Shown: positions 16,582 through 25,846, counted from the first letter of the stretch. The stretch is DNA of 64,000 bases from Pararhodonellum marinum (GCF_015354735.1 NZ_JACEFJ010000015.1:1-64000); one strand, 5' to 3'. The notes: generated by a model not told the origin, from the letters alone. Made by a program: numbers and translations.

Positions 16582-16779
16582 TATCGACCTCCCCGTTGGT
16601 AAGACTAAGATGTTGGTGAAGCGATAAAAATGAGGAATGAAATGATAAGATTGAATCTTCAAATGGGCATACGACCTTAAACAAATTCTAAAGCTTGGAA
16701 TATTTTCCTGGCTGCCGCAGAAAATAAGCAGGAAAATTTTTATGCAACTAAAATTCTATATTTTAAAGATTTAATTTTT

Positions 16780-17040
16780 TTATCCTTGGGTTTCCGGAAG
16801 TTGATTTATACCGACTTTGATCTGATCCCTTCTCAGGTTTTTAACAACGATAAAGCCAAATCCTGTAAAGCAGCTAAACAAAAAAATGTTTCTGACCTGA
16901 TTCAGTCATTCTTTGCAAAATTTCTTATTGTGGATTACATCCATTTCTGCTTTATCCAACAATTCTCTAAGAACCACTTTTTTATCATTTTGTATCCTAT
17001 TAGTGATTGATCCCTTTTCATCCAATCTTTTTTGAAACAG
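16780..17040 (-). pseudogene. Tyrosine recombinase (integrase) remnant
   Basis: The minus strand reads LRELLDKAEMDVIHNKKFCK, E, a TGA stop (16906-16908), then LNQVRNIFLFSCFTGFGFIV and VKNLRRDQIKVGI. The second part closely resembles the start of the catalytic domain of Bacteroidota integrases (VRDIFLFSCFTGLAYIDV). The stop probably replaces an Arg codon (CGA to TGA). The catalytic His/Arg/Tyr part is absent. It lies about 1 kb from the 3' end of tRNA-Ser, a classical integration target. Confidence 0.55.
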
Positions 17041-17194
17041 GAGAGGATAATCTACTTAAAAAAAGGTTCCAAATATTCCACAGCGGTATTGTGGGCAGAT
17101 AGATTGGAGTTGGATCCGCCGTCCAGAAGTTCTCTGGCATTTTCACCAAATCCACCACAATAGCCTATATACCAGTTCCTTTACTTCCTTTTCT

Positions 17195-17532
17195 TTTCAT
17201 CCCATAGAAGCTTTTCTGCAAGCAGTCTTTTTGCCGATTCTTGTGCTATTTCTCCCCATGCACTTTTTGTTTTGTCAGCTTTGGTAGTAACCATGTCCAT
17301 CACTGCTGTAATCAAACATGCAGGTGTGGAGGTATATTCGAGGTCTACGTTGCGTTCTCCGTTTGCAAGGTGGATGGTGGGTGCAACCCACCATGACCTC
17401 CATCACCTTAGGTACCGCTGTAATTATGGCTTGTATTTTACTTTTTGGGATGCGTGGATGCGCACCGAAGATACAGGATTCGAAAAGCGGTTTATGGACC
17501 ATACTTCAAAGAGATTGATTAAAATTGGGTAG
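17195..17532 (+). pseudogene. Sterol desaturase/fatty-acid hydroxylase remnant
   Basis: Two frames join to give the C-terminal half of a membrane di-iron hydroxylase. The first, from 17195, reads FHPIEAFLQAVFLPILVLFL and continues PMHFLF. The second, up to 17532, reads AVIKHAGVEVYS, then ATHHDLHHLRYRCNYGLYFT and FWDAWM. The HHDLHH histidine box is characteristic. A frameshift near 17262-17290 breaks the frame, and the N-terminal half with the other histidine boxes is missing. Confidence 0.7.
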
Positions 17533-17743
17533 GATAATCAGGATAAATCGGAATTTTCATTAACTGACCTTTATGAAGGTTAAGGCCCTAAACGGGAAGT
17601 TTATAAGGCGTGCTGCATCAGCAGAGAAGGCATGTGGTTTCACGTTTAAAGAAACAAGTAACAGGACAAGCAGACAACTAGACACCTCCCTCAATCCATA
17701 ACATTTACTTCATCATTCATCTTTCCGCCAGGCTTAGACCCTG

Positions 17744-18108
17744 CCATGAAAAAAGCCCAATGCAGGGCATCAGGCTTTAATTTCGCAGAGAGTGGGGGAT
17801 TGATTCCATCGATCCCTGAGGGGGGGGAGGCTGAAACCAAAGCCTGCTCACTCCGTTCATGTGGTCTTTTTCCCTTGCAGTCGCCCAAGCGAGCTTGGTC
17901 TCCTGCCATGAAAAAAGCCCGATGCAGGGCATCAGGCTTTGGTTTCGCAGAGAGTGGGGGATTGATTCCATCGATCCCTGAGGGGGGGAGGCTGAAACCA
18001 AAGCCTGCTCACTCCGTTCGTGTGGTCTTTTTCCCTTGCAGTCGCCCAAGCGAGCTTGGTCTCCTGCCATGAAAAAAGCCCGATGCAGGGCATCAGGCTT
18101 TGGTTTCG
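17744..18108 (-). repeat. Tandem repeats carrying tRNA-Ser 3' ends and terminators
   Basis: Two complete units of 162 and 161 bp (starting at 17746 and 17908), plus the first part of a third at 18069, repeat the tRNA-Ser trailer. Each has the transcription terminator hairpin (core AAGCCTGATGC), then the last bases of the tRNA (AGAGAGTGGGGGATT on the plus strand), then unrelated sequence. Only the third runs into the real tRNA. The pattern fits serial attachment-site duplication at the tRNA 3' end. Long reading frames over this stretch (MKKARCRASGF type) are repeat artefacts. Confidence 0.8.
18072..18100 (-). terminator. tRNA-Ser terminator
   Basis: On the minus strand AAGCCTGATGC, a 3-nt loop and GCATCGGGCTT form an 11-bp stem with one mismatch, followed by TTTT. 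It starts 8 nt after the tRNA. Confidence 0.85.
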
Positions 18109-18197
18109 CAGAGAGTGGGGGATTCGAACCCCCGGTACACTATTACGCGTACGACAGTTTAGCAAACTGCTGGTTTAAGCCACTCACCCAACTCTCT
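18109..18197 (-). tRNA. tRNA-Ser (anticodon GCU)
   Basis: 89 nt. The acceptor stem AGAGAGT pairs with ACTCTCT, followed by discriminator G. The anticodon arm GCAGT-TTGCTAA-ACTGT carries GCT, and a long variable arm and the T-arm GGGGGTTCGAATCCCCC follow. CCA is not encoded. It reads AGC/AGU codons. Both sides of the gene are built into tandem repeats. Confidence 0.95.
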
Positions 18198-18400
18198 AAT
18201 TTTTTTGTTTATGCGTGTGACAGTTTATCCGCCTGAGGCGGATGGTTTAAGCCACTCACCCAACTCTCTAATTTTTTTTGTTTATGCGTGTGACAGTTTA
18301 TCCGCCTGAGGCGGATGGTTTAAGCCACTCACCCAACTCTCTAATTTTTTTTGTTTATGCGTATGACAGTTTATCCGCCTGAGGCGGATGGTTTAAGCCA
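18198..18400 (-). repeat. Pseudo-tRNA-Ser half repeats with REP-like palindrome
   Basis: Three units (18198-18269, 18270-18342, partial 18343-18400) repeat the 5' half of tRNA-Ser (acceptor strand, D-arm GTGGCTTAAACC) and the 3' side of the anticodon arm (AAACTGTC). In every unit the 11-nt centre of the anticodon arm is replaced by the 17-nt palindrome ATCCGCC-TCA-GGCGGAT (at 18227-18243, 18300-18316, 18373-18389). None can form a tRNA. Confidence 0.85.
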
Positions 18401-18648
18401 TGGTTAAGGCGTTGCAAATATAATTGAATATTCTGGACTTTAGCAAGCTTCAAATGCGATAATGATAGGCAAATTATTTCTTGACCTGCCTTTCAAGGTT
18501 AAAGGGCTGAACTTCAATAGAAAAGTCTGCAAGGAGAAAGCCAAAGACAAGGGAGGGGAGAAAATTTTTTATATGGGTAGGCAAAAAATAAAGATTATCC
18601 TATATTTGCAAGCACAATTGGGATCGGAATCACGGTCCTTGCTTGTTT

Positions 18649-18722
<74 letters not shown>

Positions 18723-18748
18723 CTTGGAATAGTACAAATCAATACAAA

Positions 18749-18779
18749 AAACCCTCAGATATTGCTTATCTGAGGGTTT
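18749..18779 (+). terminator. tRNA-Pro terminator
   Basis: AAACCCTCAGATA and TATCTGAGGGTTT form a 13-bp perfect stem with a 5-nt loop, followed by TT. Confidence 0.9.
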
Positions 18780-18940
18780 TTCATTTTTTGGTGAACCAAG
18801 TTATATAATTAAATACGAATAAATCCAAGCTGCACGGTGACACTTAGGGTGACACCTTTTGGTTCTAAGTTTGAAGTTTATTAAGTAATTCAAAAAAATG
18901 TTAGATTATTAAGTATAGCAAGTAAATGTCTAGGTACATT

Positions 18941-19261
18941 TTAAATTCCTTTATCTTCATTCCTGGTCCCCAAGAAGGAATTTTCGTTTCCCGTACCGCC
19001 TCCGCCCTCAAAGATTTCCAATCTGAATAACCATTTACTCTTTCCACTGGTACCTTGGACTCCGACACCAGAAAGTTTCTCATTAAGCTTTCCGGCACTC
19101 CCTAACATGGAGCGAAAACTATAAATACAACCGTCACCCTGCCAATCTACTACAAAGTAGAAGCCTCCCGAATCAAGTCTACCTTTAGATAGAGGGGCTT
19201 CGTGATTTCGGAGGGCGAAACCAAACAATTGATACCCTTCAGCCAGATCCGATAAAGGCAT
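18941..19261 (-). CDS. Hypothetical protein
   Basis: 106 residues, no signal peptide or membrane segment. It is rich in Gly and aromatic residues (LDSGGFYFVVDWQGDGCIYS) and ends in a Gly-rich tail. The composition looks like a real small globular protein, but I recognise no family. It is divergent from the serine hydrolase at 19423, and the symmetric GTTC-N14-GAAC operator between them could serve both, although no good -7 box is seen on this side. Confidence 0.5.
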   Translation of the reverse strand: MPLSDLAEGYQLFGFALRNHEAPLSKGRLDSGGFYFVVDWQGDGCIYSFRSMLGSAGKLNEKLSGVGVQGTSGKSKWLFRLEIFEGGGGTGNENSFLGTRNEDKGI

Positions 19262-19317
19262 TTTAGCTTTTTAATTTTGAATTGAGTTATAGAAAATAGC
19301 AAATTCCATTTTGATTG

Positions 19318-19368
19318 GTTCAGTTTTCCAAAGTCGAACGCTCATTTTTTCAATAAATCATAGGTTTG
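19318..19368 (+). promoter_or_regulatory. Promoter with GTTC-N14-GAAC operator (site A)
   Basis: GTTC at 19318-19321, core TTTTCCAAAG, GAAC at 19336-19339, then -7 box TAGGTTTG at 19361-19368. The G of GAAC lies 25 bp before the box. Downstream gene: serine hydrolase, start 19423. Confidence 0.65.
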
Positions 19369-19422
19369 AACATGAAAAAAGTAGGGATATGATCCTTTTT
19401 TGAAAACTTAAACCAAAGAAAG

Positions 19423-21102
19423 ATGAAGAAATTAATTTCAATTGTGAGCGCAATGATTTTGGCCATGCCTATTATGGCCCAACAAATCCAAAAACTCGAG
19501 AGTAAAATTGATTCCCTGGCTTCAAGCCATACGGGGAAAGACCAACCCGGTTTTGTGATCGGTGTGGCCAAAGGAAAAGAAGTGATTTTCCAAAAGGCTT
19601 ACGGTCAGATGAACCTCGATTACCAAATGCCAATTACGGATCAGACTACCTTTAACCTGGCATCAGTTTCCAAACACATCACTGCTTTTGCTATACTTAA
19701 ATTAGAAGAAGAAGGGAAAATAAATCTTGATGCCCATGTACATCAATATATTCCAGACCTTCCGGATTATGGAAAAAAGATAACAGTAAAACAATTGATT
19801 TTTCATACCAGTGGATTGGGTTCAACAGATAATATCCGCCTTTTCTCAGGGATATCCCTGGAACAGCCTTGGACTGCTGAGGATGAATTCGAGCTGATCA
19901 AGAATTATAAAATTCTCAACTTCAATCCCGGTGATGAGTATTTGTATTCCAATGCAGGTTATGGCTTATTGGCCAAAATCATAGAAAATGTAAGTGGCCA
20001 AGCCTATGATGACTATATTGAAAATGAACTTTTTACTCCTTTGGGAATGAGCAACTCTTATGCATATACCACACCTGGTAAGACCATTCCCAATAGGGCG
20101 GTAGGCTACAAGAAAACAGCTAATAGTTTGGAAAGAACAATTACCGAGTCTGAGTCTGTCGCCGGTGGCACCAATATCTATATGAGCTTGGAGGATATGT
20201 TGATTTGGGGCAGGCATTATTTTCAACCGACTTTGTTCGACCCCAAAGTCATAAATAGGTTAGAAACTTCTCCTTCAAAATTGGCTGATGGCTCAGATTT
20301 GAATTATACCTATGGCCTTAGCTTGGTGGATTATAAAGGTATTCGCCTTGTAAGTCATTCCGGAGGAACCATGGGATTCTCGGCTTATTTCACATGGTAT
20401 CCAGAACACGACATGTTTGTAGCTGTTGCTGCCAATAATCAAAATATCAGTACTGCCACTATATCCAGATTGGTGACAGAAACTTTACTGTCTGAGTATT
20501 TTGTTGAAGCGTCTTTGGCAGAAAATGAAGATATAGAACTCCCTGTAGATCAATTGAGAAAGTTTGAAGGGGAGTTTAAAATGGAAGATGGAATGGTGCT
20601 GACTTTTAAGGAAAAAGAAGGTAAACTATTTCTTTTAATTCCTGATACTCCTGAATTTGAACTGTTTGCGTCCTCTCCATCCAAGTTTTACTTGAAAGCT
20701 TTTGAAGCACAAACAGAATTTTTGATTGGTAGCAATGGGGAAGTAAATGAATTGGTCTGGTTTCAAAGTGGTAAAAGTTTCCCCGGAAAAAAAGATGATG
20801 GTTCCATACCTTCTCCCGCTCCTGACAAAGATGAAATACTTGGGAATTATTATAGCCCCGATCTGGATGTCAATTATCAAGTCAACCTGAAAAACGATGC
20901 CCCCATCTTGGTAATGCCCAGTACTTTGAAATACTATTTGGGATTGGAAAACCTTCCAATGGAACATTTTGATGGAGATAGGTTCAAAGTTGAAAAGTTA
21001 GGGGAGATCTACTTCACTAGAGATATCAGGAAGAACATCAATGGTTTTGTAATCAAAGATGTGGGGAGATTGAGAAATATTTCTTTTGAAAAAACCAACT
21101 AA
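19423..21102 (+). CDS. Secreted beta-lactamase-family serine hydrolase
   Basis: 559 residues with a signal peptide (about 1-19, ending IMAQ). The class C/penicillin-binding-protein fold is clear: SVSK at 81-84 (Ser81 nucleophile, Lys84), YSN at 175-177, and HSGG at 312-315 in place of KTG. A C-terminal lipocalin-like extension (about 380-559) is typical of the esterase/peptidase members. It is more likely a D-aminopeptidase or esterase than an antibiotic resistance enzyme. The promoter carries the GTTC-N14-GAAC operator, giving a leader of about 50 nt. Confidence 0.9.
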   Translation: MKKLISIVSAMILAMPIMAQQIQKLESKIDSLASSHTGKDQPGFVIGVAKGKEVIFQKAYGQMNLDYQMPITDQTTFNLASVSKHITAFAILKLEEEGKINLDAHVHQYIPDLPDYGKKITVKQLIFHTSGLGSTDNIRLFSGISLEQPWTAEDEFELIKNYKILNFNPGDEYLYSNAGYGLLAKIIENVSGQAYDDYIENELFTPLGMSNSYAYTTPGKTIPNRAVGYKKTANSLERTITESESVAGGTNIYMSLEDMLIWGRHYFQPTLFDPKVINRLETSPSKLADGSDLNYTYGLSLVDYKGIRLVSHSGGTMGFSAYFTWYPEHDMFVAVAANNQNISTATISRLVTETLLSEYFVEASLAENEDIELPVDQLRKFEGEFKMEDGMVLTFKEKEGKLFLLIPDTPEFELFASSPSKFYLKAFEAQTEFLIGSNGEVNELVWFQSGKSFPGKKDDGSIPSPAPDKDEILGNYYSPDLDVNYQVNLKNDAPILVMPSTLKYYLGLENLPMEHFDGDRFKVEKLGEIYFTRDIRKNINGFVIKDVGRLRNISFEKTN

Positions 21103-21193
21103 CATTTATCTATTCCATAAGACCTTCCTTTCAGACCCCTTGTAAATATTGTGGATTTGAGTAGGAAGGTTTTACTCATTTTAAAAGTTGAAC

Positions 21194-21688
21194 ATGCGCA
21201 ATAAAAACAACCTTAAAATCAAAAAGAAAAATCCGTTTTCAGATCTCACCTGTGTATTGGATGAATCGGGAATTATAGGAACATTGAAATTACCTTTCCT
21301 CAACAATTCCGCTTTCTTCTCAGGGCAAGAGCTATATACTTTTCGCCCCATTGATTTTATCGGAAATTCCTTTAGGATCTATAGGAAGGGCAAGTCCATA
21401 GGCTATATCCATTTTCATGCATTTCGGAATATGGCTCAAATCAACCTGGTGGAGGAAGGGCCTTTTCAGTTTTCCCTACGGGGATTTATCAATGGTAATT
21501 GGGTGTTGAGACACGGGAAAATATCCATAGAAAGAATGGAGGATGATCTGCAGTTCCATCATTTGGAATTACAAGAGAAGGAACTTTTGATGGCCTGTGG
21601 ACTATTCACAGCTGCAAAAATCAATAAAGACTTGATTGTTTTGGGTCCCTTCATCATTCTGATATGGATCCTTTTAATTTTGATTTAA
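21194..21688 (+). CDS. Hypothetical protein with C-terminal membrane anchor
   Basis: 164 residues from ATG 21194. No signal peptide; a beta-rich soluble part (FRPIDFIGNSFRIYRKGKSI) ends in one hydrophobic segment (about 146-164, LIVLGPFIILIWILLILI), suggesting a tail-anchored protein. The family is not recognised. It follows the serine hydrolase by 91 bp on the same strand and could be co-transcribed. Confidence 0.6.
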   Translation: MRNKNNLKIKKKNPFSDLTCVLDESGIIGTLKLPFLNNSAFFSGQELYTFRPIDFIGNSFRIYRKGKSIGYIHFHAFRNMAQINLVEEGPFQFSLRGFINGNWVLRHGKISIERMEDDLQFHHLELQEKELLMACGLFTAAKINKDLIVLGPFIILIWILLILI

Positions 21689-22286
21689 AGTGTAACCAAT
21701 AAAATACTTGTTCCTATTCAATGCTTACAAATTCCAAATTGAAGGTCTTTCTAATTCCAAAAAATAGGTATTGGGTATTAAATATTCATAGTTTCAATTC
21801 ATTCTGGATTCAAGATTTATTTCTAGAATTACGACAATAAATAGGATAGCAATCAAAAATAAGGATTTAAAAATCTTTGAAATGCAGAAACCTCATATTT
21901 CGAAATTTACCAAGTTGAGGTTTTTGTCCTTTTTGATTTGTCTGTAGAAATGATTTTGAATCCTTTGGGTAATTTCCATTTTTTTAATGTTTATAGTGCT
22001 TATTATGTTGTAGATTTTCATGAAACCTTCAAAACTAGAACTTAATGAAGGTAATGGATGAATTTTATTGGGAGGTACTGTTTTCCAAAGCTGTACCCAT
22101 TTTAGATTATTTATTGTTTACCTTGTCTTTGATTACAAAGTTTGGACAGCAGCCTAAGCTGAAAAATATCTGTGTTGCAAGATTTCACCTTTGCTTATTT
22201 GTGTAATCGAATCCTAAATAGAAGCAAACGTTTTACTTTTGGCTGATGGCAATGAAAAATCAAGCCATAATCTCTTCTAACTATTC
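21689..22286. other. 598-bp intergenic region
   Basis: No coding potential is seen. The only feature found is the operator variant at 22075-22096, about 190 bp before the AraC gene. Confidence 0.5.
22075..22096 (+). promoter_or_regulatory. Operator variant GTAC-N14-GTAC (site G)
   Basis: GTAC, core TTTTCCAAAG, GTAC: the same 22-bp architecture with one arm base changed on each side. A weak -7 box (TACCTTGT) begins at 22119. It lies upstream of the membrane AraC gene at 22287, suggesting that this regulator belongs to the regulon. Confidence 0.45.
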
Positions 22287-23423
22287 ATGAACTCCGAAAA
22301 AATCCAGCTATTCTTAGAAAACAATATTACTGAGTATTTTAGTTATTTAGGAGCTATTCAGGGTCTTGTCCTGGCAGTTGTAGTATTATTCTATCCGGAA
22401 AGGCATAAAGTTTCCAATTGGCTATTGAGTATTTTTCTTTTATTTTTTGCTCATTTACTGGTGGCAACTCGGATTACAGAGGCTGTCAGTTCGGATTTGG
22501 TTTTTATGATTTATGGAATAAGGTTCTTGGCGAATATTGCCTTGCTCTTTTTTATCAAAAGTCTTTATCAAAATATTGTATGGAAAAAGCAAGGATGGCA
22601 TTTGGTAGTGATACTTCTGGATAATGTGGTCATATATAACAGGGTATCTGGTTCTCCACTGTTTTTGGAAGGGATTCAATTGGAGATTTTCACAGTTGGT
22701 TGGTATTTTCTGGTCTCCTTTTTCTATCTGTTTTTAGTATTCAGGGCTTATCAGGAATACCGGGAAAAAGTATTGAGGAATTTTTCGTCCCTGAACAACA
22801 TCGGATTGAAATTTGTCCATCAGATCATCATTTTCATGTCTTTGCTGATCTTGATTGACTTGGTATATGCCATTGTATATTTTGGGTTCGACGGTCGCAC
22901 GGGTACTTATCACCGTTTAATGAAAACCTTGATCTCTACGGTTTTCATGTACTTTATTGCGATAAAAGGAAAATTGACCCCTCAAATCTATCAGTTACAA
23001 AAAATTGTTGAAGCTCCTGAACATACTGTGAAGGAATTGGGAAAAATTGATTCAAAAGAAGAAATCAGCGCCGAAATACAATTGGTAGGCGATAGCGTAA
23101 TAGCGCTGATGGAAAATGAAAAGTTCTATAAAGAGGAGAATATCAGTATTAAAGACGTTGCTGAAAAAATAGAAGAAAGACCTTATATAGTTTCCCAGGC
23201 CATCAATACCTGTCTGGGAAAGAATTTTTTTGATCTTATTAACAGTTATCGGGTAGAGGAAGCCAAAATTTTGATGCTGGATGAAAAGTTAGCCCATCTT
23301 TCCATGATAGGAATTGCATTTGAAGCAGGTTTCAGTTCGAAGACGGCTTTTAATACCGCCTTCAAAAAACATACAGGGATGACACCAAGCCAATTTAAAA
23401 AAGAGTCAAGTTATTCAGATTAG
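22287..23423 (+). CDS. Membrane-bound AraC-family regulator (7TM type), paralogue 1
   Basis: 378 residues. Seven to eight hydrophobic segments (about 15-235) precede a cytoplasmic linker and an AraC helix-turn-helix (about 280-375, with ISIKDVAEKIEERPYIVSQA and SKTAFNTAFKKHTGMTPSQF). Such proteins join a membrane sensor directly to a DNA-binding domain. It is a close paralogue of the genes at 39370-40533 and 40738-41901 and of the collapsed copy at 25562. It is followed by the hydrolase 23805. Confidence 0.9.
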   Translation: MNSEKIQLFLENNITEYFSYLGAIQGLVLAVVVLFYPERHKVSNWLLSIFLLFFAHLLVATRITEAVSSDLVFMIYGIRFLANIALLFFIKSLYQNIVWKKQGWHLVVILLDNVVIYNRVSGSPLFLEGIQLEIFTVGWYFLVSFFYLFLVFRAYQEYREKVLRNFSSLNNIGLKFVHQIIIFMSLLILIDLVYAIVYFGFDGRTGTYHRLMKTLISTVFMYFIAIKGKLTPQIYQLQKIVEAPEHTVKELGKIDSKEEISAEIQLVGDSVIALMENEKFYKEENISIKDVAEKIEERPYIVSQAINTCLGKNFFDLINSYRVEEAKILMLDEKLAHLSMIGIAFEAGFSSKTAFNTAFKKHTGMTPSQFKKESSYSD

Positions 23424-23464
23424 AATTGGTTTCGGATTTTAACCATGATATTTTAATTGAATAA

Positions 23465-23514
23465 GTCCGAGTTTCCAAAACTGAACATTCCACAGAATTT
23501 GGTAATTAAATTTG
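23465..23514 (+). promoter_or_regulatory. Promoter with GTCC-N14-GAAC operator (site B)
   Basis: GTCC at 23465-23468, core TTTCCAAAA, GAAC at 23483-23486, then -7 box TAAATTTG at 23507-23514 (24 bp from the G of GAAC). The first gene downstream that I trust is the hydrolase at 23805, which implies a leader of about 285 nt. Confidence 0.6.
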
Positions 23515-23804
23515 AGGCATGTTAAAGCACAGATCTAATAGGCCAAATAAAGACAGTGAATTTAAATATGGTTTTCACTTTCTGATCTGCATCGGACTGA
23601 TGAAAATTTTATTTTTAGGCCATTTTCAAAGTCAAATTAATGATTTGGCTTTCTTTTGGGAAGGCGAAATCCAGATTCCCGAATTAAACTTGATCGAATA
23701 CTTTTTTCGACTTTACGGTCTGGATTTTAAGTTCGCGATGTACTGTCATGGCATTACTCCTTAGAAAATAATAAAATCTAAAAAATTAGAAAACCTTGAT
23801 ATCT

Positions 23805-24776
23805 ATGAAAAGTTTATCGATGATTGTCATTCTTTCTGCTTTTTGTTTAAATCTAAGCATTGCAGGACCCAAGGATTCGCTTTCAGTACAGTTCGAAAGT
23901 GATAATGTAATTCTAAAAGGAAAATTGATACTTCCAAAAGGGGAGGATAATAAGGTGCCCGCTGTAATTTTCCTAATAGGCTCAGGAGGGTACGGTTCTT
24001 ACTCAAAAGACTATAAAGGATTTTTAGAATTCTTTTTGGAAAGGCCATTTAGAAATGACGATGTAGCATTTATGTTTTTCGATAAGCGCGGGGTAGGGGA
24101 ATCCGAAGGCATTTGGTACAAAGCTGACTTTGAACAGCGGGCAAGGGATGCGATGCATGCCGCTGAATTTTTAAAAACTGTTCCCCAAATAGACCAAGAA
24201 AAGATTTATGTAGTGGGACATAGTCAGGGAGGCTGGATTGTTCAGATATGCCTGTCCGAATATTCTCATCTTTTTGCTGGGGGTATCAGTATGGCCGGGC
24301 CCACTTTCAATGTCAAAAAACAACTGATCAATGACTATCAGAGCGCTTTTATTTGCAACAAAGACCTGGATCCCGCAGGTGCCCTGAAAAAGGCCAAGCG
24401 AAGAGTTAATCGAGACCTTACCATTGTTTCGATTTTACCTTTACAGAAAGACTGGAAACAGTTGAAGGTCATCAGGAAATTTGACCCAAATGAATACTTA
24501 CTGAATATAAAAAAACCGCTCTTGTTTCTTTTTGCTGAAAACGATAGGTTGGTCAACCCGGAATGGAGTTTGGAACACCTGAATGAGCTTTACCCAAACG
24601 GACTTCCTGATAATTTTACCTATCACATTGCAGCAGGAGAAAATCATAGTTTTAAGACATCGCCATTTTGTTACAAAGGTGCTTGGAGTGACTTGAAATT
24701 TTCAGAGAAGACCAAGAACGTGATGGTGGATTGGATTAAAAATGAGATAGGAAATGTTTTAGAAGTTCAAAATTGA
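23805..24776 (+). CDS. Secreted alpha/beta hydrolase (acyl-ester hydrolase type)
   Basis: 323 residues from ATG 23805, with a signal peptide (about 1-20, ending SIAG). The triad is visible: nucleophile Ser140 in GHSQGG, Asp247 (FAENDRLV) and His281 (GENHSF). FFDKRGVGES at 91-100 is typical of the large family of esterases/acyl-aminopeptidase-like hydrolases. The substrate is unknown; the signal peptide places it in the periplasm. The promoter at 23465-23514 belongs to the shared operator set. Confidence 0.88.
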   Translation: MKSLSMIVILSAFCLNLSIAGPKDSLSVQFESDNVILKGKLILPKGEDNKVPAVIFLIGSGGYGSYSKDYKGFLEFFLERPFRNDDVAFMFFDKRGVGESEGIWYKADFEQRARDAMHAAEFLKTVPQIDQEKIYVVGHSQGGWIVQICLSEYSHLFAGGISMAGPTFNVKKQLINDYQSAFICNKDLDPAGALKKAKRRVNRDLTIVSILPLQKDWKQLKVIRKFDPNEYLLNIKKPLLFLFAENDRLVNPEWSLEHLNELYPNGLPDNFTYHIAAGENHSFKTSPFCYKGAWSDLKFSEKTKNVMVDWIKNEIGNVLEVQN

Positions 24777-24951
24777 TCGAAAACTGCAAATAAAAGCCAA
24801 AAAAGTCTCCAAGTTGATTTTAATTGACCTAATCAGAAATTCTATAATTCACACAGAAATTGGTATTCATCCTTTTTGGAATTTCTGAGGACTTATTGAG
24901 TACTTTTTATTGAATTAGCATTTACTATCCTTGACCTATTACCAAATTTAT

Positions 24952-25524
24952 ATGAATGATTTGAAATTATATATGATTCTCTTAGGTGCTAAACCTTTGG
25001 GTAGAAATACTGAGCAACATGATGTTTTCTTTGGAATAGCAAGGGAATTAAAAGATCTGGCATCAGATATCCGGAATTTTTGGCCCGATGCCGGTAAAAG
25101 CATACACATTGATGCTTGGAGAGAAGTAAATTATGTAAATGGACACCAAATAAAAATAATTCCCAAAACAACCAAAGATTATATTCAAAGTGATGAAAAA
25201 AAGCCCCAACTTTTTTTTATTAATCTTGGAGGTTATAAAAAAGGGGAGTTTGAAGAGTTTCATTACAAAATGTTAATAGTCGACGTAAGTAGAGCGAAAG
25301 CCATAAACAAGTCCAAACAAACAGCATTTTATAAGCATGTCGGATTCAAAGGAGCTCCTTCCCATATAGATGATAAATATGGAATAGATGTGGATGATAT
25401 TTGTGAGGTACAGGAAGTTTTAAATGAAAAATATAAAGCCAATTACAGTATTTCAATTTCTCAAACTGTAGGCCTTGAGGAAGATGAGCTTCAACTTGGC
25501 TTTTTACTTTTAAATAAACTCTAA
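24952..25524 (+). CDS. DUF1543 domain protein
   Basis: 190 residues from ATG 24952. The first half (KLYMILLGAKPLGRNTEQHD, then WPDAGKSIHIDAWREVNYVN) is the DUF1543 signature, and the second half (LFFINLGGYKKGEFEEFHYK) reads like a degenerate second copy of the same domain. It is a cytoplasmic protein of unknown role. It lies alone between the hydrolase and the AraC remnant. Confidence 0.85.
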   Translation: MNDLKLYMILLGAKPLGRNTEQHDVFFGIARELKDLASDIRNFWPDAGKSIHIDAWREVNYVNGHQIKIIPKTTKDYIQSDEKKPQLFFINLGGYKKGEFEEFHYKMLIVDVSRAKAINKSKQTAFYKHVGFKGAPSHIDDKYGIDVDDICEVQEVLNEKYKANYSISISQTVGLEEDELQLGFLLLNKL

Positions 25525-25561
25525 TTTAATATTCATACAATTCCACAATTATAAAACCAAA

Positions 25562-25777
25562 GTGCTTCAAAACTTTTCCAGCACGCATCAAGTAGGGTTA
25601 AAATGGGTTAGTCAATTATTTTTCGGGTTCCTGTTTATTGTAAGTTTTGATTTTTTGCTGAGCGTGATTGCTTCCAGATTTGCTAGCCTTGATTCAAAGA
25701 CTGCATTCAATACTGCTTTTAAGAAACAAACAGGAATGACCCCAAGTCAATTTAAAAAAGAAGCTGTTTTTGGCTAA
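25562..25777 (+). pseudogene. Collapsed membrane-AraC paralogue
   Basis: The 71-codon frame joins two distant parts of the 7TM AraC family: NFSSTHQVGLKWVSQLFFGF (linker between transmembrane segments, compare NFSSLNNIGLKFVHQ at 22287) and SKTAFNTAFKKQTGMTPSQF (the end of the helix-turn-helix). About 150 codons between them, and everything before, are missing. The joint near ASRFASLD marks an internal deletion. Confidence 0.85.
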
Positions 25778-25846
25778 GGAGAATCCAATAATTAGCCCAT
25801 GCTTATTTTTTATATTTTTAACTACCTCTCCAAATTTAAGCAAAAA

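Noticed and set aside
16786-17010. Plus-strand 74-codon frame
   Set aside because: It is the reverse of the integrase remnant, which gives the better reading.
17746-18236. Overlapping frames on both strands across the tRNA-Ser repeats
   Set aside because: They are translations of tandem tRNA trailer repeats and terminators, not proteins.
18198-18400. CRISPR-like array (regular repeats near a tRNA)
   Set aside because: Whole units repeat with no unique spacers, they match tRNA-Ser, and no cas genes are present.
21103-21193. Possible terminator after the serine hydrolase
   Set aside because: The AGACCTTCC/GGAAGGTTTT arms are about 35 nt apart, too far for a convincing terminator.
23519-23764. 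81-codon frame directly after promoter B
   Set aside because: It starts at the inferred transcription start without a leader, has no recognisable domain or signal, and is more likely leader sequence of the 23805 hydrolase or a remnant.
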